The notes beneath the pieces are model-generated. The model was not told the DNA's origin, ran no database searches, and saw nothing but the letters and a program-made list of their open reading frames with translations. Both the position numbers and the translations under genes were made by a program. Positions 21,184 through 33,208 of a DNA stretch of 64,000 bases are shown one piece after another; the stretch's first letter is position 1; the number at the start of each line of letters is the position of its first letter. This stretch comes from Lycorma delicatula (taxonomy: Eukaryota; Arthropoda; Insecta; Hemiptera; Fulgoridae), in assembly GCF_047948215.1 (NCBI RefSeq), contig NC_134465.1, forward strand, positions 43,375,946 to 43,439,945, written 5' to 3'.

Positions 21184-23850
21184 GTTTTTTTTTGTCTTCA
21201 GTCATTTGACTGGTTTGATGCAGCTCTCCAAGATTCCCTATCTAGTGCTAGTCGTTTCATTTCAGTATACCCTCTACATCCTACATCCCTAACAATTTGT
21301 TTTACATATTCCAAACGTGGCCTGCCTACACAATTTTTCCCTTCTACCTGTCCTTCCAATATTAAAGCGACTATTCCAGGATGCCTTAGTATGTGGCCTA
21401 TAAGTCTGTCTCTTCTTTTAACTATATTTTTCCAAATGCTTATTTCTTCATCTATTTGCGCAATACCTCTTCATTTGTCACTTTATCCACCCATCTGATT
21501 TTTAACATTCTCCTATAGCACCACATTTCAAAAGCTTCTAATCTTTTCTTCTCAGATACTCCGATTGTCCAAGTTTCACTTCCACATAAAGCGACACTCC
21601 AGACATACACTTTCAAAAATCTTTTCCTGACATTTAAATTAATTTTTGATGTAAACAAATTATATTTCTTACTGAAGGCTCGTTTAGCTTGTGCTATTCG
21701 GCCTTTTATATCGCTCCTGCTTCGTCCATCTTTAGTAATTCTACTTCCCAAATAACAAAATTCTTCTACCTCCATAATCTTTTCTCCTCCTATTTTCACA
21801 TTCAGTGGTCCATCTTTGTTATTTCTATGACATTTCATTACTTTTGTTTTATTTCCATGTGATAGTTCTTGTGTAGGACTTCATCTATGCCGTTCATTGT
21901 TTCTTCTAAATCCTTTTTACTCTCGGCTAGAATTACTATATCATCAGCAAATCGTATCATCTTTAACTTTTCACCTTGTACTGTTACTCCGAATCTAAAT
22001 TGTTCTTTAACATCATTAACTGCTAGTTCCATGTAAAGATTAAAAAGTACTGGAGATAGGGAACATCCTTGTCTGACTCCGTTTCTTATTACGGCTTCTT
22101 TCTTATGTTCTTCAATTATTACTGTTGCTGTTTGGTTCCTGTACATGTTAGCAATTGTTCTTCTATCTCTGTATTTGAACCCTAATTTTTTTTAAATGCT
22201 GAACATTTTATTTCAGTCTACGTTATCGAATGCCTTTTCTAGGTCTATAAACGCCAAATATGTTGGTTTGTTTATCTTTAATCTTCCTTCTAACATTAAT
22301 CTGAGGCTTTAAATTGCTTCCCTTGTCCCAATACTTTTCTCAAACCAAATTGGTCTTTTCCTAACACTTCTTCCATTCTCCTCTCAATTCTTCTGTACAG
22401 AATTCTAGTTAAGATTTTTGATGCATGGCTAGTTAAGCTAATTGTTCTGTATTCTTCACATTTATCTATCTACTCTGCTTTCTTTGGTATCATGACTATA
22501 ACACTTTTTTTGAAGTCTGACGGAAATTCCCCTTTTTTTTAAATATTACACACCAGTTTGTATAATCTATCAATTGCTTCCTCACCTGCACTGCGCAGTA
22601 ATTCTACAGGTATTCCGTCTATTCCAGGAGCCTTTCTGCCATTTAAATCTTTTAATGCTCTCTTAAATTCAGATCTCAGTATTGTTTCTCCCATTTCATC
22701 CTCCTCAACTTTCTCTTCTTCCTCTATAAAACCATTTTCTAATTCATTTCCTCCGTATAACTCTTCAATATATTCCACCCATCTATCGACTTTACCTTTC
22801 GTATTATATATTGGTGTGCCATCTTTGTTTAACACATTATTAGATTTTAATTTATGTACCCCAAAATTTTCCTTAACTTTCCTGTATGCTCCGTCTATTT
22901 TACCAATGTTCATTTCTCTTTCCACTTCTGAACACTTTTCTTTAATCCACTCTTCTTTCGCCAGTTTGCACTTCCTATTTATAGGATTTCTTAATTGCCG
23001 ATAGTTCCTTTTACTTTCTTCATCATTAGCATTCCTATATTTTCTACGTTCATCCATCAGCTGCAATATATCGTCTGAAACCCAAGGTTTTCTACCAGTT
23101 ATCTTTATTCCGCCTAAGTTTGCTTCTGCTGATTTAAGAATTTCCTTTTTAACATTCTCCCATTCTTCTTCTACATTTTCTACCTTATCTTTTTTACTCA
23201 GACCTCTTGCGATGTCCTCCTCAAAAATCTTCTTTACCTCCTCTTCCTCAAGCTTCTCTAAATTCCACCGATTCATCTGACACCTTTTCTTCAGGTTTTT
23301 AAACTCCAATCTACATTTCATTATCACCAAATTATGGTCGCTATCAATGTCTGCTCCAGGGTAAGTTTTGCAGTCAACGAGTTGATTTCTAAATCTTTGC
23401 TTAACCATGATATAATCTATCTGATACCTTGCAATATCGCCTGGATTTTTCCAAGTGTATATTCTTCTATTATGATTTTTAAATTGGGTGTTGGCAATTA
23501 CTAAATTATACTTCGTGCAAAATCTATAAGTCGGTCCCCTCTTTCATTCCTTTTGCCCAGCCCGTATTCACCCACTATATTTCCTTCCTTGCCTTTTCCA
23601 ATGCTTGCATTCCAATCTCCAACTATTATTAAATTTTCATCTCCTTTTATGTGTTTAATTGCTTCATCAATCTCTTCGTATACACACTCTACCTCATCAA
23701 CATCATGGGCGCTTGTAGGCATACAGACGTTAACAATCGTTGTCGGTTTAGGTTTTGATTTTATCCTTATTACAATGATTCTATCGCTATGCGTCTTGAA
23801 ATACTCCATTCTCCTCTCTATCTTCTTGTTCATGATATATGTGTAAACAA
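21184..23850 (-). mobile_element. LINE copy, 5'-truncated within the endonuclease
   Basis: The 3' end is at the left (T run at about 21184, then the complement of the SNQSND terminus). Reading leftward on the minus strand come the second half of an APE-type endonuclease (GDWNAS near 23600-23620, preceded by NVCMPTS), the linker, the reverse transcriptase with GRKAPGIDGIP (near 22620-22650), GVRQGCSLSP (near 22070-22095) and the FADDIVI catalytic box (near 21940-21960), and the RRDRLIGHILRH tail. The frame is broken into at least four pieces by stops and shifts, so the copy is inactive. It lies in intron 1 in the same orientation as the host gene. Confidence 0.93.
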
Positions 23851-23948
23851 ACATAATTTTTCCCCAGTCACATAAAAAGTTTCAAAAACACTTCTCTAGT
23901 TATCAAATCTAAATTCATAAAAAATAATTAATTTTTTATTATATTTAT

Positions 23949-23994
23949 GTAAAGACTTCGCACATCAGCACAGCAGTAAAGACTTCGCACATCA
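23949..23994. repeat. Short tandem duplication beside the tRNA-like module
   Basis: The unit gtaaagacttcgcacatca occurs twice, 27 bp apart, with a cacagca spacer. It abuts the tRNA-like end of the unknown element's second copy. Confidence 0.85.
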
Positions 23995-24062
23995 TACTTC
24001 TCGAACTAGTTGACTATGGGATGCGGCTGTTTGTCAACTTAATCCGTTCGGCTTTACCAGCT
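23985..24062 (-). repeat. tRNA-like module at the end of the unknown element, copy 2
   Basis: The reverse complement carries an A-box-like AGCCGAACGG and a B-box core GTTCGA at the same spacing as at 9736-9815. It lies at the same distance from the conserved element end (taatacaattttca). It is too diverged to fold as a normal tRNA. Conservation in both copies shows it moved with the element or was a shared target. Confidence 0.55.
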
Positions 24063-24600
24063 GCATGATATGTACAGTGAAAATTGTATTACATAAGTTG
24101 CATATTATCTTTTACGTATAATGGATGTTAACAGAAATACCATACGATCATTACAATTGTTTACCTTATTTATATTAAATCTATTTTCAAGTCGGTTCTA
24201 AGTACTCGAACCAAGTAAGCAAAAAGTGCCTATTTAACAAAACGTTTTAAAAAAGTCATTTTGGAAAAAATAAAACTTTTTTGTTATTTCAACTAGATCT
24301 TTTTATTTTATTTATTTTTTTCAATCACAATGCAATGATTTTATAAATCATGATTTTGTTTTATATGAAAAAATAATTGATATTTTGACGAATAAAACAT
24401 CAGTTGTATCTATATTGATTGCTGTTTTTTTCAAATAATGAAACATCATTGGGGGTTTGTACTATCACTCAATATATTGCTTGTATGTTTTTTATATTTT
24501 ATATTACAATACACATATAAGATTTTGTCTAGTAGTGGTTCGTAATCTTTATCTTTTAATTCTTTTTTATAGGCTAGCAACAAAGAAATTCTACTAAATT
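24063..24600 (-). pseudogene. Unassigned AT-rich element, copy 2 (partial, inverted)
   Basis: The reverse complement matches parts of 8660-9735: the tacgtaaaagataa and caacttatgtaatac blocks, the aaataacaaagttttatt-like block, and a coding block around 24500-24560 that reads KELKDKDYEPLLDKIL. In copy 1 the equivalent block is frameshifted, so the two copies decayed independently from a coding ancestor. About 500 bp present in copy 1 (the frames near 8800-9260) are missing here. Confidence 0.6.
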
Positions 24601-24931
24601 ACAAGCTTCTTCAAAACGTGAAACTAACAAATAAGATGTCTACACAAGTAAAGTGGTTTTTTATCATAAAAAACAATAACATCTTAAAATTTAAAAAATT
24701 CTATAAATTGTTATGTAATAATAGATCAAAAGAAAAAACTTTATATTTATTTTACAAACTGGAAACAAAGTAAATCATCAGAAATTAAAAATTTCATTTA
24801 AAAGAGTTCAATTTAGTTAATTATTATCAAATATCAAGCCAAAATATCAACAAATTGATCAAAACGCTTCATTTTTGGTTAATTATTTTCATCTCTACAA
24901 AATAATAAATGAACAGTTAAAAAAAGTGCCA

Positions 24932-25819
24932 TCATTTATATATATAAAAATGAATGTCTGTCTGTCTGTATGTCTCTTATACCTTTCTAAATCGTTCATC
25001 CGATAGCGATGAAACTTTGGTGAGTGGTTGTACGCCCGCCCGCGAAGGTTCTGGATTAGTCTGGATCCGCTAGGTGTTGCTGGGGTCGAGATATTTTTAA
25101 AAATTGTATTTACGGTCCGATTTGTCTCATATTCAGAATATGTGTTACTTACATGGAAAGAAATACCTCTACAAAAAATGGACCCGCTAGATGGCGCTGG
25201 GGTTGAGATTTTTGGAGAAAATTGCATTTATGGTCGGATTTGGGTGTCATATTTAGAATATATATTAGTTACGTGAAAATAAATATTTTTACAAAAAATG
25301 TAGACCCGCTAGGTGGCGCTGGAGTTGAGAGATATTTGTAAAATTTGTATTTACGGACCGATCTGGCTCATATTCAGAATACATATTAGTTATGCGAAAA
25401 GAGAAATTTTTGCAAAAACTATACCCGCTAGGTGGCGACGGTGTCGACATATTTACGAAACAAAGAAAGAAATATACTGACTTTCTTCTTCTATAGATAT
25501 AAAAGGCAATGTTCGTATAGACTAAAAAACTACTAAACCGATTTACGCTACTGGTCCGATTTAAAAAGAAAGGGGGAAATGGGAAAAGAAAAAACAACAG
25601 GAAAATAGGGAAAAAGAGAAGAAGGGAAAAGGTAAAAAGAGAAAAAATTTGAAAGGGAAGAAGGGAAATAGGGAAAAAGAGATAAAGTGAAAGGTTAAAT
25701 TTTATGAAGTTCCGTAACGTTAATCTTTTTAATGTTTTACCAAACTTTCAATTGTATTCATTTAATATATATATATATACTCAAATCTAGCAATAGCGAA
25801 ACATTGCCGGATCTGCTAG
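24932..25819 (+). mobile_element. Non-autonomous Helitron
   Basis: The element starts TC (24932-24933) after an A and ends CTAG (25816-25819) before a T, as expected for Helitron insertion between A and T. A small hairpin (gcaat 25790-25794, attgc 25803-25807) sits 12 bases before the 3' end, as in the family. The 5' end continues atttatatatataaaaatg and a (TGTC)n-like stretch, a common Helitron 5' style in insects. There is no Rep/helicase coding capacity in its 888 bp, and no target duplication, as expected. A tandem array lies inside. Confidence 0.75.
25060..25460 (+). repeat. Tandem array of about 119-bp units inside the Helitron
   Basis: The motif ccgctagrtgg recurs at 25068, 25184, 25306 and 25425, followed each time by a ggcgctggrgt-like segment, a gtatttacgg block and a catattcagaata block. 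This gives a little over three units of 116-122 bp with moderate divergence. Short frames across the array on both strands are not genes. Confidence 0.9.
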
Positions 25820-26861
25820 TTAATAAATAAATACCATCATTAGAATTCTAATGTTGGTATTTATGTTGGTAAATTTAACATTCTTATGTTGGTAAACAGA
25901 ATAAAAGAGCTTAATAATAAAATGATAAAATTAGGTATATAAGAAAGCTGACGTAAAGTACATACTTTTATAATAATGGATTAAAAATAAAATACAACTA
26001 AAATAATTATAATGATTAAAAAGTAATATTTAATTTTAAAAAACGTAAGAAAATATGTATTGTGGTCAATAAAGGAAAAAACAATCTAATAAACAGGAAG
26101 TGGTGGTTTTTCCTATTTTTGTCAAAATAACTTGCCAATTCTTAATTTAACTATAAATTATTATATAATAAACATAACATTTTACTTTATTTGAGATAAT
26201 AGTAACATATAACATACTGTAGATCTACCGCAGACCAACTGTATTCGTCACTTCCAGTTTTAAAATTATACTTTGGCTGTTAAACCAGTTGTAATAATTA
26301 ATTAAGCTAGCAACATAGGAATACATTTTGAAAAAGATTATTTAATTTTATTATCTAAAAATAAATACAGATGTGCAGCATACATGACTTATACTATATT
26401 AATAAATATAAAAATAATTATATACTTATCAAGAAACAGATTGAATTTGAAAGTAAATTGATAAATTTGGTGGACCTAACATTATGATTAAGATTTAATA
26501 ACAGTATTCTGTGTCGAGCTATGTTACATTAACGTTTTAGTTACTTATTTTATTTTATAAATTAATATTTTAAATAACAATTAACAATATTTTATAATAA
26601 TATTTTTAATTCATATTATGTATAATTTATAAAAAGTAAAAAGTCCGCTTATGATGGAGCTGTAAGCTGTAAAAGTACAATAGACAAATAGATAAGTCGC
26701 TTAGTAAGCGAGTCACAAATAATAGTCATTTATTCTGAAATTGAAATAACAGTATTCACCTTTACCACACCAGACAACAGAACTGATTCATTACGTCAAT
26801 ACTCAATACAATACTTCAACTCATGAGAGAGGACCTTATTTTTCTTCTATTGCCACTTTTT
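25820..26861. other. Unannotated intron-1 sequence
   Basis: Very AT-rich sequence with no element ends, frames or RNA signals that I can support. Confidence 0.5.
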
Positions 26862-26985
26862 TTTAAAAGCTTTTATTTAACTCACTTTAGGAATAATCAA
26901 ATCTTGCAACTGCTATATCTTTTGATCTATCGTATGAAAATCAATGAAATTTGGTACACGTATGTAACTTCGATGTGTAAAAATA
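26862..26985 (+). repeat. Inverted-repeat arm (pairs with 33085-33208)
   Basis: The segment from aaaagcttttatttaactca through tttgatctatcgtatgaaaa to atgtaacttcgatg is present in reverse complement at 33085-33208 with few differences. It probably represents two oppositely oriented copies of one repeat family, which end in the same cttttatttaact motif as the MITE-like copies between them. Confidence 0.85.
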
Positions 26986-27061
26986 AATATTTTTACTTTT
27001 TTTTTAGTCTTAAAAAAAATATTACAAAAATATATTTGATTACATATAAAAAAATATTTTT

Positions 27062-27340
27062 TTAAAAAAGTTTTTATTTAACTAATATTAATATTAACAT
27101 TAATAAAAAAAGAAAACAAATTAGAAAACCCCTCTAAAAATTAAATAGTAAGAATTAAATCAAATAGAGAATTTTAAACAAAAAAATATAATATATTAAC
27201 AAATATAAAAATGCACTGAAAAGTAAAAAAAAACAATTATATAAATATCTAATAAATAACCAATAAAGAAATGTAATAATTATTAAATTTTAAAATTAAA
27301 AGTAATGAAAATATTTAGTTAAATAAAAGCGTGGCGCAGT
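27062..27340 (+). repeat. MITE-like element, copy 1
   Basis: It is a close match to 32500-32766 in the same orientation. It starts tttttatttaactaatatt and ends with an imperfect inverted copy (aatatttagttaaataaaa), then gcgtggcgca. It is about 275 bp, AT-rich and non-coding, consistent with a miniature inverted-repeat element. Target duplications could not be fixed in this sequence. Confidence 0.75.
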
Positions 27341-27775
27341 TTTTACAATTTATTTAAAACAACACAACATTTATTCTTTTCATTTTATACCAGGAGATTA
27401 TGAAATAAAAAACCATTATTGATTCAACAATAAAACATGTGAAATTAAGACAAAAAACACATTGTCAGTTAAGTATTTAATGACAAAGCTTATTGTCTGA
27501 TTAGTTTCCAACTTTGACTGGTCGATTTGGTCGCTCCTAGGATTGCCTAAAAGCATTTTAGCCAAAGGCCGAAAGAGAAAGTCTGTTTTCAGCTTTGACT
27601 ACGAAGCTTATTCAATCTGCAGGTTTGCCTAGTCAAATCTAGGAATGACTGTAAATCGGCCTTTGACTGTAACATATATATAAAATATCGGCTAAAATCC
27701 TATTCCATTATACACGTCTCAAGATCACCTAGTTTTTCTCTTTCCTTTCCTACCGCAGGTAATATGCGAGCTCAA

Positions 27776-28055
27776 AACCTATTTTCAGTCCGTCCAGACG
27801 TTCTACTGTACGGATCGGACTGATTTTTTTTCTGCTCGCAACGGCTCGTAATGTCATCAAGCATCGGCGGACCTTCAAACTGATTTTCCTGTGATTAATA
27901 ACTTTGAAAATTTCCAAGAAATAAATGAAAATTTCTCAGAGGAGACCCCAAACTTAATTTGGGGTCTGATGATCGCTCGATGACTTATCTACCAAGCAGA
28001 ATAAAAGAAATCAGCCCGATACGTTCCGTAGAACGTCTGGATGAACTTAAAATAA
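27776..28055. repeat. Foldback element with nested hairpin
   Basis: The left arm (cagtccgtccagacgttcta and onward, 27786-27830) is mirrored as its reverse complement at 28001-28050, around a ccgtagaacgtctgg core. Near the middle is a perfect 10-bp hairpin (agaccccaaa 27943-27952, tttggggtct 27958-27967). It has no coding capacity. Confidence 0.75.
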
Positions 28056-28794
28056 ATTTTCGACCTGATTTTTTTAATATATAAGATTATTTAAAAATAA
28101 TTTCTAAAATTTAAGGGTTATTTTAGACGAGACTATAATTGTTTCTTTTAAAAAAATCGTTTATTTTTTTTTTAAATTGTGAGAAATTTATTAAAATAAA
28201 TTGAAATAGCAAATCCGATCGGCCTAGAAAGTTTTCTCAAAATCTAAAGGAAAATTCTAAGGAAAATCTACGATCCCACAAAAAAAAATGGATACAAGAC
28301 TAAAATCAAATAAAAACATTTATATCCGAGATTTGGAAACCGCAATTAGTTAAAGAAGATTAAAAGTTCTCGCATCCGAACGAATAAAAAAAAGATTAAA
28401 TAAAAAAGTGTTGAAAAACATGGGAAACTGAAAAAAAACCACACAGGATACATAAAGAATTAATTATTCTTCTTAATATTAATTAAACTAATATTAGATA
28501 TGATTCTAAAAAAAAAGAAGATAAACCACATCCCCTGATGTTCACTATATTTAAAACATAAGGAATACCACTTAATTAAATACAGGATATTAAATGAAAA
28601 TAATGGGTCAAACTTAATACATAAAATGTTAAATGTCTAGTTATACAAGATAACTGAAGTTAAAAAAAATTAATTTTCTAATTTATCCAGTCTATCTGGT
28701 CGAGTAATAGCGTCTGTATATATGCATTTGTAAAAAAAAAAGAATCTATGTTGTTTGCAGAACCTCTAAATACATTTTATAATTTAAATATCTC

Positions 28795-31700
28795 CCTCTA
28801 TGAATCATGAGACCTTGCCGTTGGTGAGGGGGCTTGAGTGCTCAGTAATACAGAGTAGCTGGAACGAAGGTACAACCATATCGGAAAGGTATCTGTTGAG
28901 AGCCAGACTAAGGAATGATTCCTGAAAAAGGATAGCAGCTCTTTCAGTAGTTGTTAAGGGCGTAGGTAAGGACGACTTAAACAGCCATATCAACGTCACT
29001 CAGTCCTCTGAGCACAACAGCTGCTTTATTTCGAAGAAAATGTAGCTCTCTGCATTTTCATATAGCAATGATGGAGGCGCCTTCCTTGGTAAAATATTCC
29101 AGAGGTAAACTTGTCCCCCTTTTGGATCTCCAGGTGGGGACTACTAAGGAAGTGGTCACCAGAAAATTAAAAAATAACATTCTACGACTCGGAGCGTGGA
29201 ATGTTAGAGGTTTAAAAAAGGTTGGTAAGTTAGAAAATTTAAAGAGGGAAATGGATAGGATAAATGTAGATGTAGTAGGAATGAGCGAGGTTCGGTGGAA
29301 AGAGGAAAACGACTTTTGGTCAGGTGATTTTAGAATAATTAACTCAACTTCAAATAATGGGCAAGCAGGAGTAGGTTTCGTAATAAACAAGAAGATAGGG
29401 AAGAGAGTAGAGCATTTAAAAATGATAGCAATAGAATCATTGTAATAAGGATAAAATCGAAACCTAAACCGACAACGATTGTTAACGTCTATATGCCCAC
29501 AAGCGTAGAGTGTGTATACGAAGAAATTGAGGAAGCAATTACACACATAAAAGGAGATGAAAATTTAATAATAGTTGGAGATTGGAATGCAAGCATTGTA
29601 AAAGGCAAGAAGAGAGGAGAATACGGGCTGGGCAAAAGGAATGAAAGAGGGACCGACTTATAGAGTTTTGCACAAAGTACAATTTAGTAATTGCCAACAC
29701 CCAGTTTAAGAATATAAACATGGAAAAAGCCAGGCGATACTGCAAGGTATCAGATAGATTATATCATGGTTAAACAAAGATTTAGAAATGAACTCGTCGA
29801 CTGCAAAACTTACTCTGGAGCAGATATTGATAGCGACCACAATTTAGTGATAATGAAATATAGATTGGGGTTTAAAAACTTGAAGAAAAGGTGTCAGATG
29901 AATCGGTGGAATTTAAAGAAGCTTGATGAAGAGGAGGTAAGGAAGATTTTTGAGGAGGACATCGCAAGAGGTCTGAGTAAAAAAGATAAAGTAGAAAATG
30001 TAAAAGACGAACAGGAGAATGTTAAAAAAGAAATTCTTAAATCAGCAGAAGCGAACTTAGGCGGAACAAAGAGAACTGGTAGAAAACCTTGGATTTCAGA
30101 CAATATATTGCAGTTGGATGAACGTAGAAAATATAAGAATGATAGTGATGAAGAAAGTAAAAGGAACTATCGGCAATTAAGAAATGCTATAAACAGGAAG
30201 TGCAAACTGGCGAAAGAAGAGTGGATTAAAGAAAAGTGTTCAGAAGTGGAAAGAGAAATGAATATTGGTAAAATAGACGGTGCATACAGGAAAGTTAAGG
30301 AAAATTTTAAGGTTCATAAATTAAAATCTTATAATGTGTTAAACAAAGATGATACACCGATTTATAATACCAAAGGCAAAGTCGATAGGTGGATGCAATA
30401 TTTTGAAGAGTTATACGGAGGAAATGAATTAGAAAATTGTATTATAGAGGAAGAAGATGGAAGTCGAAGAGGATGAAAGGGGAGAAACAATACTGAGATC
30501 TGAATTTAATAGAGCATTAAAAGATTTGAATGGCAGGAAGACTACTGGAATAGACGGAATACCTGTAGAATTATTGCGCAATGCAGGTGAGGAAGCGATT
30601 AATAGATTATACAATCTGGTGTATAATATTTATGAAAAAGGGGAAGTTCCGTCAGACTTCAAAAAGAATATTATAGTCATGATACCAAAGAAAGCAGAGT
30701 AGATAGATAAATGTGAAGAATTCAGAACAATTAGCTTAACTAGCCATGCATCAAAAATCTTAACTAGAATTTTGTACAGAAGAATTGAGAGGAGAATTGA
30801 AGAAGTGTTAGGAAAAGACCAATTTGGTTTCAGAAAAGTATTGGGACAAGGGAAGCAATTTAAAGCCTCAGATTAATGTTAGAAGGAAGATTAAAGGAAA
30901 ACAAACCGACATACTTGGCATTTATAGACCTAGGAAAGGCAATCGGTAACGTAGACTGAAATAAAATGTTCAGCATTTTAAAAAAAATTAGGGTTCAAAT
31001 ACAGAGATAGAAGAATAGAAGAATGATTGCTAACATTTACAGGAACCAAACAGCAACAGTAATAATTGAAGAACATAAGAAAGAAGCCGTAATAAGAAAC
31101 GGAGTCGACAACGATGTTCCCTATCCCCGTTACTTTTTAATCTTTACATAGAAATAGCAGTTAATGATGTTTAAAAACAATTTAGATTCGGAGTAATAGT
31201 ACAAGGTGAAAAGATAAAGATGATACGATTTGCTGATGATATAGTAATTCTAGCCGAGAGTAAAAAGGATTTAGAAGAAACAATGAACGTCATGGATGAA
31301 GTCCTATGCAAGAACTACCGTATGGAAATAAACAAGAACAAAACAAAAGTAATGAAATGTAGTAGAAATAACCTAGATGGACCACTGAATTTGAAAATAG
31401 GAAGAGAAAATATTATGGAGGTAGAAGAATTTTATTATTTGGGAAGTAAAATTACTAGAGATGGACGAAGCAGGAGCGATATAAAATGCCGAATAGCACA
31501 GGCGAAACGAGCCTTAAATCAGAAATATAATTTGTTTACATCAAAAATTAATTTAAATGTCAGAAAAAGATTATGTGTTCGGAGCATCGCTTTATATGGA
31601 AGTGAAACTTGGAAGATCGGAGTACCTAAGAATAAAAAATTAGAAGCTTTTGAAATGTGGTGCTATAGGAGAATTTTAAAAATTAGACGGGTGGATAAAG

Positions 31701-31975
31701 TGGCAAATGAAGAGGTGTTGCGGCTGATGATGAGAGAAGCATTTGGAAAAATATAGTTAAAAGAAGAGATAGACTTATAGGCAACATATTAAGGCATCCT
31801 GGAATAGTCGCTTTAATATCGGAGGGACAGATAGAAGGAAAAAAATGTGCAGGCAACTTTTGTTATAAAACGAATTATTAGGGATGTAGAATGTAGGGGG
31901 TATACCGAAATGAAACGACTACACTAGATAGGGAATCTTGGAGAGCTGCATCAAACCGGTCAAATGACTGAAAAA
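28795..31975 (+). mobile_element. Near full-length LINE copy with 5' leader
   Basis: A conserved-looking leader (gagaccttgccgttggtgag onward) precedes the single long ORF. The order is APE endonuclease (ILRLGAWNVRGL, then VGMSEVRW near 29190-29300; GDWNAS near 29578-29595), linker, reverse transcriptase (GIDGIPVELL near 30550; FADDIVI near 31226-31250), then a C-terminal region ending at the SNxSND-type stop and an A run. The frame is interrupted at about 29443, 30475, 30701 and several later points, and the GVRQGCS region is frameshifted, so the copy is dead. The gene symbol is left blank; the exact LINE clade needs a tree. Confidence 0.92.
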
Positions 31976-32499
31976 AAATTAAATACGTTATTCTTAAAAT
32001 TCTTGCTTCTTATTTATACATTTTAACGAAGTTAAATCAAGAGAAATAGTTAAATGAGAAAGTTACACGCATTTAAGCTATTAAAAGGATTATGGAAAGT
32101 AATTCTGAAGATTTATAAAATCACTTGAGAACAGTGCTGTTTTTGACGATTCGTTAAAAAAAATAAGACATACCGATGCGAACCATCTATTTTATATACT
32201 GATTGTTTTACCTTCCTATATTCTTTTAAAAAACTGCCACTAATCGCCTGAATCTTTTTCACAACAAAATTTTTAACCGCTTATCGTAAATTTTTTTTAC
32301 ATAACACCGATTCTTCGTTCGTTGTCATTTTTAAATCACGGCTCGTGTAATATTTACTGCCCCTAATCACGGCTGTTATGAAATAAAGAATTTATGACGA
32401 ATTCTTTAATCCAGCAGATTATTGGAATTATATGTATTAAATGCGTTATAAAATAGTAATAAAGATTATATATTGAAATTATTAAAAAATTATTTTTTT
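31976..32499. other. Unannotated sequence between LINE and MITE copy 2
   Basis: AT-rich; nothing supported. Confidence 0.5.
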
Positions 32500-32766
32500 A
32501 AAAAAGCTTTTATTTAACTAATATTAATATTAACATTAATAAAAAAAGGAAACAAATTAGAAAAATCATCTAAAAAGTAAAATATAAGAATTAAATCAAA
32601 TTGTGAATTTTAAACAAAAAAATATAATATATTAACAAATATAAAAATGCACTGAAAAGTAAAAAATAAATTATATAAATATCTAATAAATAAATGTAAT
32701 AATTATTAAATTTTAAAATTAAATGTAATGAAAATATTTAGTTAAATAAAAACGTGGCGCAATTTT
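32500..32766 (+). repeat. MITE-like element, copy 2
   Basis: It matches 27062-27340 closely, with a few short deletions. It shares the cttttatttaact start and the agttaaataaaaacgtggcg end. The same terminal motif closes the repeat arm at 33208 in inverted orientation, so a composite element of about 700 bp (32500-33208) is possible. Confidence 0.75.
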
Positions 32767-33084
32767 TATAACAATCTTTTCTAATAAGTATTTATAGACA
32801 TTTGTTGTATTTTAAAATATATTTTTTGTTTAATGAGGTTGTTTAGTAAATGTATATACTTTATTTATCTGTAATAAAATAACTCAAGTTTTAATATTTT
32901 GATGGTTCAAATTTGCACCGAGATGACCTTTAAGGATTAATAAGATTAAAAATAAAAATTAAATTTAGAAATCTTGCACAAAGTTATTACATTTTGACGG
33001 TAATCTGAAAAATTATTAATTATTATCATTATTATAATTGTAATCGTAATTAATCATATCAAATTCCGACACCGTAGTGCTGTA

Positions 33085-33208
33085 TTGTCATCGAAGTTAC
33101 ATACGTGTGCCAAATTTCATTGATTTTCATACGATAGATCAAAAGATATAACAGTTGCAATATTTGATTATTCCTAAAGCGAGTTAAATAAAAGCTTTTA
33201 AAAATTAC
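33085..33208 (-). repeat. Inverted-repeat arm (pairs with 26862-26985)
   Basis: Reverse complement of the arm at 26862-26985. The copies differ at only a few positions. Confidence 0.85.

Noticed and set aside
22558..23004. Ser/Pro/Phe-rich frame of 148 codons (and the same at 40654-41100)
   Set aside because: It is the antisense shadow of the LINE ORF, repeated in each copy.
25028..25597. Overlapping 82-110 codon frames on both strands
   Set aside because: They run across the tandem array in the Helitron and repeat with the unit.
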